Shown: positions 20,527 through 28,185 of the stretch, in pieces
How the letters are laid out: every line of letters starts with the position of its first letter
Position numbering within the stretch: the stretch's first letter is position 1
NCBI RefSeq assembly: GCF_030287445.1
Contig: NZ_JASVWB010000002.1
Coordinates: 3,038,001-3,102,000, forward strand
From: Streptomyces sp. ALI-76-A
GTDB taxonomy: Bacteria > Actinomycetota > Actinomycetes > Streptomycetales > Streptomycetaceae
Direction: 5' to 3'
Length of the DNA: 64,000 nt
Notes under the pieces: generated by a model
Databases searched by the model: none
The model's input: the letters and a program-made list of their open reading frames with translations, nothing else
What the model was told of the DNA's origin: nothing
Made by a program: the position numbers and the translations under genes

Positions 20527-22164
20527 GTGCCGGGACTACGCCTGGGACCACTGCTGAGGTATGCCGACGGTTCGTCCGCGACCGTGTGGGTCGAGACGAG
20601 CGGTCCGTGCACGGCCGAGGTGCGCTGTGCCGACGGGGCCGGCGGTGAGGAGCGCACCTTCCAGATCGAGGGGCACCACTACGCCCTCGTGTCGGTGACG
20701 GGCCTGACGCCGGGCACCACCCGGGCGTACGAGGTCCTCCTGGACGGCACACGGGTGTGGCCCCTGCCGGACTCCCCGTTCCCGGACTCGGTCATCCACA
20801 CCCCCGTCGAGGGCGACACCGTCCGTGTCGCCTTCGGCTCCTGCCGCTGGGCCTCGCCCCCGGAGGGCGAGAAGGACCCGGTCGGCCCGGACGCCCTGGA
20901 CACCCTCGCGGCGCGGATCGCGGGCTCCCCCGAGGGCGAGCGGCCCGACGTGCTGCTGCTGCTGGGCGACCAGGTCTACGCCGACGAGACCTCGGGCGCG
21001 ACCCGCGAGTGGCTCGCCGCCCGCCGTGACGTGGACGAGCCGCCGGGCAACGAGGTGGCGGACTACGAGGAGTACACCCACCTGTACTACGAGTCCTGGC
21101 TCGACCCCGAGGTGCGCTGGCTGCTCTCCACCGTGCCCAGCTGCATGATCTTCGACGACCACGACGTCATCGACGACTGGAACACCTCCGCCTCCTGGCT
21201 GGAGGACATGCGGACCACCGACTGGTGGCAGGAACGCCTGATGAGCGGCCTGATGTCGTACTGGGTGCACCAGCACCTGGGGAACCTGGCCCCGCACGCC
21301 CTGGCGGACGACCCGCTGTACGCGGCCGTGCGCGAGGTTCCCGACGGCACGGGCCTGCTGCGCGCCTTCGCCGCCCAGGCCGACGCCGACGGGGCCTCGG
21401 TGCGCTGGAGCTACCGGCGCGACTTCGGCCGGGTGCGGCTGCTGATGGTGGACTCCCGGGCGGCCCGCGTCCTGGACGAGCAGAACCGCTCGATGCTCGA
21501 CCCGGGCGAGGCGCAGTGGCTGCGCGAGCAGGCACTGGACGCCCCGGAGTCCTACGACCACCTGCTCATCGGCACCTCGCTGCCCTGGCTGCTGCCGCAC
21601 CTGGTGCACGACGCCGAGGCGTGGAACGCGACGCTGTGCCGGGGCGACAAGGGCGCCCGCTGGGCCCGCTTCGGGGAGAAGCTGCGGCGGGGGGCCGACC
21701 TGGAGCACTGGGCGGCCTTCCCCGCCTCCTTCGACGCGCTGGCGGAGTTGATCGCCGAGGTCGGCACCGGCCCGGACGCGCCGGCGACCGTGCTCGTGCT
21801 GTCCGGGGACGTGCACCACGCGTACGTGGCCGAGGCGGCGTGGCCCGACGGGTCGCCGGACGCCCGGGTGCTTCAGCTGACCTGCTCCCCGGTGCACAAC
21901 TCCATCCCGTTGTCGATAAAGCTCGGTTTCCGGTTCGGCTGGAGCGCGGTGGCCCGGGCCCTCGGGCGGAGCTTCGCCCGGCACGGCGGGTGCGGCCGGC
22001 CGCCGGTGACCTGGCGCAAGACGGGCGGGCCCTGGTTCGGCAACCAGCTCATGACGCTGACCCTGCGCGGCCGTTCGGCCCGGCTGCGGCTCGAGGTGGC
22101 CCGGGCGGCGGGCGACGAGAGCCCCCGGCTGGCGACGGTGACGGAGTCCGACCTCGTGCGGTGA
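20527..22164 (+). CDS. PhoD-family alkaline phosphatase/phosphodiesterase (no signal peptide)
   Basis: 545 aa. An N-terminal fibronectin-like domain (about 1-95: VWVETSGPCTAEV) precedes a PhoD metallophosphatase core: FGSCRWASP, LLLGDQVYADE near 147, MIFDDHDVIDDWN near 207, and LSGDVHHAYVA late in the protein. These supply the metal ligands. PhoD enzymes hydrolyse phosphomonoesters or diesters and need Ca2+/Fe3+. No Tat or Sec signal is seen, so unlike classical PhoD this one is probably cytoplasmic; this is common among actinobacterial paralogues. The GTG at 20527 has GGAGG upstream. No Pho box was recognised. Confidence 0.87.
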   Translation: MPGLRLGPLLRYADGSSATVWVETSGPCTAEVRCADGAGGEERTFQIEGHHYALVSVTGLTPGTTRAYEVLLDGTRVWPLPDSPFPDSVIHTPVEGDTVRVAFGSCRWASPPEGEKDPVGPDALDTLAARIAGSPEGERPDVLLLLGDQVYADETSGATREWLAARRDVDEPPGNEVADYEEYTHLYYESWLDPEVRWLLSTVPSCMIFDDHDVIDDWNTSASWLEDMRTTDWWQERLMSGLMSYWVHQHLGNLAPHALADDPLYAAVREVPDGTGLLRAFAAQADADGASVRWSYRRDFGRVRLLMVDSRAARVLDEQNRSMLDPGEAQWLREQALDAPESYDHLLIGTSLPWLLPHLVHDAEAWNATLCRGDKGARWARFGEKLRRGADLEHWAAFPASFDALAELIAEVGTGPDAPATVLVLSGDVHHAYVAEAAWPDGSPDARVLQLTCSPVHNSIPLSIKLGFRFGWSAVARALGRSFARHGGCGRPPVTWRKTGGPWFGNQLMTLTLRGRSARLRLEVARAAGDESPRLATVTESDLVR

Positions 22165-22515
22165 TCGGCCGGTCGCGACCGATCGGCCTGTGCGTCGGTT
22201 GTCGCGACCGATCGGCCTGTGCGTCGTTCTGCTGCGACCGATCGGCCTGGTCGGTCGTCGGTTCGCTGCTCCCCGTCGGCCTGGTGCGTCGCTTGGGTGC
22301 GACCCATCGGCTGGTGCGTCGCTTCGTCGCGCCCGTGACCGTGAGGCTGGTGACGCGTCCCACCGTCCGTGCCCCCGGGGGCCAACCGTTCGCGCCCCCG
22401 GGGGTCGGCTCCCGCTGCGGGCGACGGCATGATGAGGCGGACCGTCCGCTTCCAGCAGCACCGCACCCGCGAACGAGCCCCCACCTCGCGCCCCACACGC
22501 CCGGGAGTACCACCC
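22165..22515. other. Intergenic region made largely of 29-30 bp tandem repeats
   Basis: About 350 bases between two same-strand genes. The first part is the tandem repeat listed separately; the second part is GC-rich with CCCCCGGGGG-type runs. Frames here (upstream extensions of the next gene) have no ribosome-binding site better than the TTG at 22516. Confidence 0.6.
22175..22257. repeat. Tandem repeat, GCGACCGATCGGCCTG units
   Basis: Three clear copies start at 22175, 22204 and 22234 (period 29-30 bp) with core GCGACCGATCGGCCTG followed by TGCGTCG or a variant. A fourth degenerate copy lies near 22297 (GCGACCCATCGGCTGG). Each core contains the palindrome CCGATCGG. Confidence 0.9.
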
Positions 22516-24462
22516 TTGTCCGCACCGACCCCGGACCACGTGCCCGTCTCCGTCGCCCTGGTCGGCGCCGGGCCGCGCGGCACCAGCGTCCTGGAACGCC
22601 TCTGCGCCTCCGCACCGGAACTCCTCGCGCCCGGCACCCGGCTGACGGTCCACGTCGTCGACCCGGCGCCGCCCGGCCCCGGCCGTGTCTGGCGCACCGC
22701 GCAGTCCGCCGAGCTGCTGATGAACACCGTGGCCTCGCAGGTGACCCTGTTCACCGACGACAGCGTGGACTGCTCGGGCCCCGTCCGGCCGGGCCCCAGC
22801 CTGCACGAGTGGGCGGGCGGCGCGCTGGGCCCGGACGCGTACCCGACCCGCGCCCAGTACGGCCGGTACCTGGAGTGGGTGTTCGCGCGGACGGTCCGCG
22901 AGGCGCCGCCCGGCGTGCGCGTCGAGACGCACCCGGCCCGCGCCGTACGGCTGGACGACGCCCCCGACGGCCGCCAGCGCCTCACTCTCGACGACGGCCG
23001 CGTCCTGTCCGGCCTGTCCGCCGTCGTCCTCGTCCAGGGCCATCTGCCGGTCGTCGCGGACCCGGCGGTCCGACGGCACAGCGCGTACGCCGAACGCCAT
23101 GGTCTGCGCCACCTGCCGCCCGCCAACCCGGCCGACGTCGACCTGTCCGCCGTGTCCCCCGGTGAGCCGGTGCTGTTGCGCGGCCTGGGCCTCAACTTCT
23201 TCGACCACATGGCCCTGTTGACGACCGGCCGCGGCGGCCGGTTCGTCCCCGACGGCGAGCGGCTGCGCTACCTCCCCTCCGGCCGCGAGCCGCGGCTGTA
23301 CGCCGGTTCGCGGCGCGGCGTCCCGTACCAGGCACGCGGCGACAACGCGAAGGGCCCCTACGGACGTCACGTCCCGCGCGTCCTCACCGACGAGGTGATC
23401 GCCCGCTTCCGCAAGCGTGCCGACTCCGGCGAGGCCCCGGACTTCCTCGCGGAGATCTGGCCCCTGGTGGCGAAGGAGGTGGAGACGGTCTACTACGAAC
23501 TCGTGGTAGGGGAAGCCGAGTTCGGCGCCCCGGGCGGATCCGTGGCGTTCGGGGCCCGGGAGTTCGGCCCCCTCGCCTTCCGGGACCGCTTCCTCGCCAC
23601 CGCGCACGGCAGCGCCGAAGAGGCCGGTCTCCTGGACGAGTTCGGCGTGGCGGCGGCCGACCGCTGGTCCTGGGACCGGATCGCCCGCCCGTACGCGGGA
23701 CGGGTCTTCACCCATCCCGGTGCCTGGCGGGAGTGGCTGCTCGGACACCTCCGCGAGGACGCCGCTCACGCCGCCCTCGGCAATGTCGCCGGTCCGCTGA
23801 AGGCCGCCCAGGACGTGCTGCGGGACCTGCGCAACGAGCTGCGGCAGATCGTCGACCACGGCGGCATAGCGGGCGCCTCGCGACGGGACCACCTGGACCG
23901 CTGGTACACCCCGCTGAACGCCTTCCTGTCCATCGGGCCGCCCCGGCGGCGCGTCGAGGAGCTGGCCGCGCTGGTGGCGGCGGGCGTGGTGGAGGTGCTC
24001 GGGCCGCGCCTGGAGGTCCGCGAGGAGGACGGGGCCTGGGTGGCGCACTCCCCCGAAGTGCCGGGCTCCGCCGCGCGGGTGACGACTCTCATAGAGGCGC
24101 GGCTGCCGGAACCCGATCTGCGGCGGACGGCCGACGAGTTGCTCGCCCGGCTGCTGAGGACCGGGCAGTGCCGGCCGCACATCGTGGACGGTCACGAGAC
24201 CGGTGGGCTGGACGTGACACGGCGGCCATATCGTCTGATCGACCGTCAGGGACGGCCTCACGCACGCCGGTTCGCCTTCGGCGTGCCCACGGAGGGCGTG
24301 CACTGGGTGACCGCGGCGGGCGCCCGGCCGGGTGTGGATTCGGTCACGCTTTCGGACGCCGACGCGGTGGCCAGATCCGCCCTGCGTGCGGTGACAGCTG
24401 GAACGGAGGGGGAAGAAGAGGCGAAGTCGTGGCCAAATGTTGAACTTGAAAGCATTGATTAG
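22516..24462 (+). CDS. FAD/NAD(P)-binding protein (NAD_binding_9 family)
   Basis: 648 aa. The N-terminus has a dinucleotide-binding motif, VALVGAGPRGTSVLERL, then VHVVDPAPPGPGRVWRT. Further Rossmann-type features include VLVQGHLPV and RGLGLNFFDHMALLTTGRGG. This is the large family of uncharacterised FAD-NAD(P)-binding proteins in Streptomyces that resemble ornithine/lysine N-hydroxylase and adenylate-forming-pathway oxidoreductases. No substrate can be named. The TTG at 22516 follows GGGAG by 8 nt and directly precedes the fold; an ATG at 22429 would add residues out of the repeat region. Its 3' end contains the predicted -35 of the next gene. Confidence 0.8.
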   Translation: MSAPTPDHVPVSVALVGAGPRGTSVLERLCASAPELLAPGTRLTVHVVDPAPPGPGRVWRTAQSAELLMNTVASQVTLFTDDSVDCSGPVRPGPSLHEWAGGALGPDAYPTRAQYGRYLEWVFARTVREAPPGVRVETHPARAVRLDDAPDGRQRLTLDDGRVLSGLSAVVLVQGHLPVVADPAVRRHSAYAERHGLRHLPPANPADVDLSAVSPGEPVLLRGLGLNFFDHMALLTTGRGGRFVPDGERLRYLPSGREPRLYAGSRRGVPYQARGDNAKGPYGRHVPRVLTDEVIARFRKRADSGEAPDFLAEIWPLVAKEVETVYYELVVGEAEFGAPGGSVAFGAREFGPLAFRDRFLATAHGSAEEAGLLDEFGVAAADRWSWDRIARPYAGRVFTHPGAWREWLLGHLREDAAHAALGNVAGPLKAAQDVLRDLRNELRQIVDHGGIAGASRRDHLDRWYTPLNAFLSIGPPRRRVEELAALVAAGVVEVLGPRLEVREEDGAWVAHSPEVPGSAARVTTLIEARLPEPDLRRTADELLARLLRTGQCRPHIVDGHETGGLDVTRRPYRLIDRQGRPHARRFAFGVPTEGVHWVTAAGARPGVDSVTLSDADAVARSALRAVTAGTEGEEEAKSWPNVELESID

Positions 24463-24475
24463 GTGCACCTAGCGT
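24446..24475 (+). promoter_or_regulatory. Promoter with palindromic operator upstream of doxX
   Basis: TTGAAA (24446-24451), 18-bp spacer, TAGCGT (24470-24475). A perfect 12-bp palindrome TAGGTGCACCTA (24460-24471) fills the end of the spacer and overlaps the -10, a position where a repressor would block polymerase. It also overlaps the stop codon of the upstream gene. Confidence 0.5.
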
Positions 24476-24545
24476 GGTTGCTCCGCTCGATTCCGTCCCC
24501 AGACCGGTCTTCCCCGGACCGGCCCACCGAAGGAGTCCCCCCACC

Positions 24546-24998
24546 ATGACCGGACGCCTCGACAGCGCCCAGCCGTACGCCCTCGGTCTGTTCCGCATCG
24601 TCGTCGGCCTGCTCTTCGCCTGCCACGGCGCCGCCTCGCTCTTCGGTGTCCTCGGCGGCGCCGGCGGCGACGGCAGCACCGTCGGGACCGGCGCCTGGCC
24701 CAACTGGTACGCGGCCGTCATCGAGTTGGTCGGCGGCTCGCTCGTGCTGATCGGCCTGGGCACGCGTGCCGCCGCGTTCGTCTGCTCGGGCGCGATGGCC
24801 TACGCGTACTTCAAGGTGCACCAGCCCAACGCCCTGTGGCCGGTGGAGAACAGCGGCGAGGGCGCGGCGATGTTCTGCTGGGCCTTCCTGCTGCTGGTCT
24901 TCACCGGCTCCGGCGCCTTCGGCCTCGACCGGCTGATCGCCCGGCGCTCGGCGGCCACCGAGAAGCCGGCCGCGCAGCAGACGCCGGTCGTGGCCTGA
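24546..24998 (+). CDS. DoxX-family membrane protein
   Basis: 150 aa, four hydrophobic helices: ALGLFRIVVGLLFACHGAASLFG, WYAAVIELVGGSLVLIGLGTRAAAFVC, AMAYAYFKVH and FCWAFLLLVFTGSGAFGLD. Family signatures RIVVGLLFxxHG, ELVGGxLLxxGL and GPGAxSLD-like (GSGAFGLD) are present. DoxX proteins act in membrane-linked thiol or quinone redox and oxidative-stress defence; in mycobacteria one forms a complex with SodA and SseA. The ATG has AAGGAG 11 nt upstream. It ends at a 13-bp terminator. Confidence 0.85.
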   Translation: MTGRLDSAQPYALGLFRIVVGLLFACHGAASLFGVLGGAGGDGSTVGTGAWPNWYAAVIELVGGSLVLIGLGTRAAAFVCSGAMAYAYFKVHQPNALWPVENSGEGAAMFCWAFLLLVFTGSGAFGLDRLIARRSAATEKPAAQQTPVVA

Positions 24999-25021
24999 TC
25001 CACGGCGTCACGGACCGTCGG

Positions 25022-25054
25022 CGCCCGCCCCCGCATGAGCCGCGGGGGCGGGCG
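25022..25054 (+). terminator. Intrinsic terminator after doxX
   Basis: A perfect 13-bp stem (CGCCCGCCCCCGC with GCGGGGGCGGGCG) with a 7-nt loop is followed by TTTC, 24 bases after the doxX stop. Confidence 0.85.
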
Positions 25055-25099
25055 TTTCGCAGCGGGCGTGGGCCGCGGAAGGTCGTGGTGGTGCCGTGG

Positions 25100-25208
25100 C
25101 GGGTTCTCGCCCCCGCCGCCCCTACCCGTCCCGTCCCTGGGGGCTGTCGCCCCCAGACCCCCGCATCGGCCCTGAAAGGGCCTCGACCTCACATGCCGGA
25201 CGGGCTGA
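25100..25208. repeat. Dispersed intergenic repeat, copy 1
   Basis: About 110 bp starting GGGTTCTCGCCCCCGCCGCC and ending GCCGGACGGGCTGA. It closely matches 56411-56522. An internal 8-bp hairpin (25137-25144 with 25149-25156) differs from copy 2 by a compensated base pair (T-A here, C-G there). Confidence 0.9.
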
Positions 25209-25233
25209 GAATCAGCCACTCCGGCATGTGAGG
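25187..25233. repeat. Compound hairpin at the end of repeat copy 1
   Basis: Outer 14-bp stem CCTCACATGCCGGA (25187-25200) pairs with 25220-25233. An inner 6-bp stem GGCTGA / TCAGCC (25203-25208 with 25212-25217) has a 3-nt loop. The two stems share the end of the dispersed repeat. Confidence 0.85.
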
Positions 25234-25467
25234 AACGGCGTCCGGGGCGGCCGGCGCGAGCCGTCACCACGGGACACCCGCCCGGACCGCCCCCTGGAAC
25301 ACTGCGGCCGGGTGAACGCGCAGTGCCGATCACGCGAGCCCCCGGTGAAGGCGCTGTCACACCCCAGGCGTACGCTGTATGGCTGTTATGGGCCGCCCCT
25401 TGCCGCACCCCCGCGACACCCGCGGCAGCGCAGCACGGACCGGCCACGGGGGAAACGGGGAGTCGCG

Positions 25468-26079
25468 GTGTTCGAGAGCGTGGGGGCGTTGATCGGCAGT
25501 CCGTGGATCTACGCCATGGTGGCGATGTCGGTGCTCCTGGACGTGTTCCTGCCGGTGCTGCCGAGCGGTGTCCTGGTCATCATGGCCGCCACGGCGGCGG
25601 CCGCGGGCTCCGGCGCCGCGACGGGTCAGGTGCCCGACGAGGTGCCCGACATCCTGGCCCTCGTCCTGTGTGCGACCACCGCGTCCGTGCTCGGCGACCT
25701 GGTGGCGTACCGGCTCGCCTGGCGCGGCGGCGCCCGCCTGGACCGCGCCATCGCCCGCTCCCGACGGCTGACCGTCGCGCAGGAACGTCTCGGCGCGGTC
25801 CTGGCCCACGGCGGCGGCGCCCTGGTCGTCCTCGCCCGGTTCGTCCCGGCCGGCCGCTCGGTCGTCTCCCTGGGCGCCGGCGCCACCAAACGCCGCGCCC
25901 GCGACTTCCTCCCCTGGTCCGCCCTGGCCGGCCTCTCCTGGGCCGCCTACAGCGTCGCCCTCGGCTACTTCGGCGCCCACTGGCTGGGCGCCACCTGGCT
26001 GGCAACGGGCGTCTCACTCCTGGCCCTCTCCGGAGCAGGCGCGGCCGCGGCATACCTCATGCACCGCCGGCCGGCGTAG
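25468..26079 (+). CDS. DedA-family (VTT-domain) membrane protein
   Basis: 203 aa. DedA hallmarks: early helix with LLDVFLPVLPSGVLVIMAATAA (E/D-x-x-x-P-x-x-P-x-E-like re-entrant loop), LGDLVAYRLAWRGG, and the conserved arginine region LARFVPAGRSVVSLGAGATKR. DedA proteins are half-transporters or scramblases linked to polyprenyl-phosphate or phospholipid recycling and proton-motive force. The GTG at 25468 is chosen for GGGGAG 5 nt upstream. A second DedA-like gene lies at 33424. Confidence 0.83.
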   Translation: MFESVGALIGSPWIYAMVAMSVLLDVFLPVLPSGVLVIMAATAAAAGSGAATGQVPDEVPDILALVLCATTASVLGDLVAYRLAWRGGARLDRAIARSRRLTVAQERLGAVLAHGGGALVVLARFVPAGRSVVSLGAGATKRRARDFLPWSALAGLSWAAYSVALGYFGAHWLGATWLATGVSLLALSGAGAAAAYLMHRRPA

Positions 26080-26590
26080 CACTTCACCCCGGCTGCACGC
26101 CCCCTCGCCGGGCGAACAGCCGACGATGCCGCCGGTCCAGCACAGGCGGACACACCGACACCCGGCCCGCAGCCGGCCACACCACCACGGCCCCAGGCCA
26201 ACCGCGACCCGCCGCACCGCCCCCACCGCGGGCAGTCGTGCCACTGGGGCGGCACGGGTGGGCGCGGCGGCACCGGTCCACAACAGCCACCCGGCCACAG
26301 GCACCGCATCGACCCCGGCCCCAGCCGAACCCCACCGCACCGCCCCAGTTCCAGGCCAACCGCGACCCGCCGCACCGCCCCCACCGCGGGCAGTCGTGCC
26401 GCTGGGGCGGCACGGGTGGGCGCGGCGGCACCGGGCCCGCGCCGGTGAGCGGCATCCATCCCCCGGCACCAGCACCGGCCGCTCACCCGGCCCGGCACCC
26501 GGCACCCGACCACCTCCGGCCGACGGAGCCCGACCCGGCGTCCGCCCCCCCCCAGGCACCCGTCCCCAGCCGGGCCGACGGCGACCCGCC
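26080..26590. other. Intergenic region dominated by an 84-bp direct repeat
   Basis: About 510 bases between convergent genes without a credible coding sequence. Minus-strand frames read proline/arginine/tryptophan-rich repeats that follow the DNA repeat and look non-coding. The rest is CCGG-rich sequence. Confidence 0.6.
26193..26434. repeat. 84-bp direct repeat pair, REP-like
   Basis: 26193-26276 and 26351-26434 are identical except for one base (CCACTGG versus CCGCTGG). Each copy contains GTGCC-N-CTGGGGCGGCAC, which folds into a short hairpin, and GGCACGGGTGGGCGCGGCGG. The 74 bp between copies is unrelated. From memory, similar motifs are scattered in Streptomyces intergenic DNA. Confidence 0.95.
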
Positions 26591-26821
26591 CTACCCGGCC
26601 CGGCGCGCGGGCGCTCCCCGCACCTCCAGCCCGGCCAGCAGCTCGGCCGTGGCCTCGGCGATCACATCGACGGCCCGATCGAACACCTCCTGATTGTGCG
26701 CGGCCGGCGCCCGGAACCCGGACACCTTCCGCACGTACTGCAAGGCAGCGGCCCGGATCTCCTCCTCCGTCGCCTCCTCGGGCAACACGGGCGGACGGAG
26801 CGTCTTGATACTGCGGCACAT
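26591..26821 (-). CDS. DUF2277 protein
   Basis: 76 aa. The sequence MCRSIKTLRPP, then ATEEEIRAAALQYVRKVSGFRAP and HNQEVFDRAVDVIAEATAELL, is the full-length conserved DUF2277 domain. Function is unknown. The conserved N-terminal Cys and the FRxP segment are present. No clear ribosome-binding site precedes the ATG; GAGACT lies 6 nt upstream, so leaderless expression is possible. It diverges from the ketopantoate-reductase-like gene (109 bp between starts). Confidence 0.85.
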   Translation of the reverse strand: MCRSIKTLRPPVLPEEATEEEIRAAALQYVRKVSGFRAPAAHNQEVFDRAVDVIAEATAELLAGLEVRGAPARRAG

Positions 26822-26930
26822 ACCCCCAGTCTCGCCCCTCGGTCGGCCCCATGTCCCCGGAACCCCCCGCCTGCGAAGATCCCCGAGGCGGCCACCGTCC
26901 CGGGGCCGACCGACGAGAGGAACCCACAGC

Positions 26931-28022
26931 ATGACGACGTACGGCGACGAAACGGCGTCCAGCCCACTCACCGTGGCCGACGAAACGGCGCCCAGCCCAC
27001 TCACCGTGGCCGACGAAACGGCGCCCAGCCCACTCACCGTGGCCGACGAAACGGCGCCCAGCCCACTCACCGTGGCCGACGAAACGGCGCCCCGCCCGCT
27101 CACCGGCGCCGACGGAACGGCCTCCGGCCCGCTCACCGTGGCCGTCCTGGGCCCCGGCGGCACCGGCGGCCTGCTCGCCGCGCTTATCGCCAGGGCCGGG
27201 CACCGCGTGATCTGCCTGGCCGGCGAGGAGACCGCCGACACGCTGCGGACGTCCGGCATCCGCCTCCGCAGCGCACGCTTCGGCGACTTCACCGTGCCCG
27301 TCGAGGCGGACACCGCCCTGCGTGAACCGGTCGACGCCTGCCTGGTCGCGGTCAAGCACACCTCCCTGGACGCCGCCCTTGACCGCGTCCCGCCCGCGTC
27401 CCTGGGCGACGCCCTCCTCGTACCGCTCCTGAACGGCGTCGAACACCCGGCGACCCTGCGCGCCCGCTACCGTCCGGACCGCGTCGCCCCCGCCGTGATC
27501 CGCGTCGAGTCGACCCGCGTGGCCCCGGGCGTGATCGAGCACACCAGTCCCTTCGTCGAGCTGGACCTCGCGGGCGACGGGGTTCCGCGCGAGCGTCTCG
27601 ACGCCCTGGCCGCCGCCCTCACCGCCGCCGGCCCGCCCACCCGGGTCCTGACCGACGAGACGGCGGCCCTGTGGGCGAAGATGTCGTTCCTGGCGCCCTT
27701 CGCCCTCCTGACGACCCGTTACGGTCTGCCTCTCGGCGAGATCCGTACGCGTCACCGAGCGGAGCTGACCGCCCTGGTGGAGGAGACCGCCGCGGTCAGC
27801 TCCGCGTCCGGCGGACCCGCGGACCCGGCCGAGGCCCTGGCCCGCTACGACGCCTTCCCGCCCGCCACCAGATCGTCGATGCAACGGGACGCGGAGGCGG
27901 GCCGCCCGCTGGAACTCGACGCGATCGGCGGGGCGTTGCTGCGCGCGGCCGGGCGACACGGCGTGCCGGCACCGGTGACGGCCCGCGTGGTCGGGGAACT
28001 GAGTGACCCAGGAGGAGTCTGA
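26931..28022 (+). CDS. Ketopantoate reductase (ApbA/PanE)-like oxidoreductase with N-terminal repeat
   Basis: 363 aa; ordinary PanE proteins have about 300. Residues 7-72 are tandem 11-residue units SPLTVADETAP; the last unit merges into the Rossmann strand PLTVAVLGPGGTGGLLAALIARAGH. The enzyme fold then follows: DACLVAVKHTSLDAAL, VPLLNGVEHPATL, the catalytic-Lys helix LWAKMSFLAPFALLTTRYG, and SSMQRDAEAGRPLELDAIGGALLRAA. Family members reduce 2-dehydropantoate with NADPH. Whether this one does so, or acts on a related 2-oxo acid, is not certain; panthothenate genes are not nearby. The ATG follows GAGAGG by 9 nt. Confidence 0.82.
   Translation: MTTYGDETASSPLTVADETAPSPLTVADETAPSPLTVADETAPSPLTVADETAPRPLTGADGTASGPLTVAVLGPGGTGGLLAALIARAGHRVICLAGEETADTLRTSGIRLRSARFGDFTVPVEADTALREPVDACLVAVKHTSLDAALDRVPPASLGDALLVPLLNGVEHPATLRARYRPDRVAPAVIRVESTRVAPGVIEHTSPFVELDLAGDGVPRERLDALAAALTAAGPPTRVLTDETAALWAKMSFLAPFALLTTRYGLPLGEIRTRHRAELTALVEETAAVSSASGGPADPAEALARYDAFPPATRSSMQRDAEAGRPLELDAIGGALLRAAGRHGVPAPVTARVVGELSDPGGV
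26949..27146 (+). repeat. 33-bp in-frame minisatellite in the PanE-like gene
   Basis: Six units begin at 26949, 26982, 27015, 27048, 27081 and 27114. Units 2-4 are identical, unit 1 differs by one base, and units 5-6 are diverged. Each encodes 11 residues (core ETAPSPLTVAD). Unit 6 overlaps the first beta strand of the dinucleotide-binding fold. Confidence 0.97.
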
Positions 28023-28048
28023 GAACACGGGAGGGGCCGAGGCGCCCA

Positions 28049-28069
28049 CTTGAGTCCCCTCCCATCAAT
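28049..28069. promoter_or_regulatory. Degenerate HAIR-like element upstream of hsp20
   Basis: CTTGAGT at 28049-28055 is an exact left arm of the HspR operator CTTGAGT-N7-ACTCAAG. After 7 bases, CATCAAT matches the right arm at only 4 of 7 positions. It lies 17 bp upstream of the predicted -35 of hsp20. Confidence 0.35.
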
Positions 28070-28085
28070 TTCATCCAGCCGGGAC

Positions 28086-28114
28086 TTGTCAATCGTTCTG
28101 CGGGAAGCTATATG
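28086..28114 (+). promoter_or_regulatory. Sigma70-type promoter for hsp20
   Basis: TTGTCA (28086-28091), 17-bp spacer, TATATG (28109-28114). Close to the vegetative consensus and about 65 nt upstream of the start codon. Confidence 0.65.
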
Positions 28115-28185
28115 AAGAAGCGGCACCTGCCCGTCGGGGCGCCTCGCCGGCCCGACGTCCACGAAGTGAAGGGAGAAGTAGGACA

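Larger units (their letters stand above)
24999..25467. other. Intergenic region with terminator and dispersed repeat
   Basis: About 470 bases. It holds the doxX terminator (25022-25054), the first copy of a long hairpin-rich intergenic repeat (25100-25208) and a compound hairpin (25187-25233). The last 230 bases before the DedA gene contain nothing recognisable. Confidence 0.6.

Noticed and set aside
20536..24468. A 1310-codon minus-strand frame opposite PhoD and the FAD protein
   Set aside because: Both plus-strand genes have clear domains; the minus-strand frame is low-complexity Gly/Arg/Val sequence.
26014..26590. Proline/tryptophan-rich minus-strand frames across the repeats
   Set aside because: Their repetitiveness follows the 84-bp DNA repeat; no ribosome-binding site and no family resemblance.
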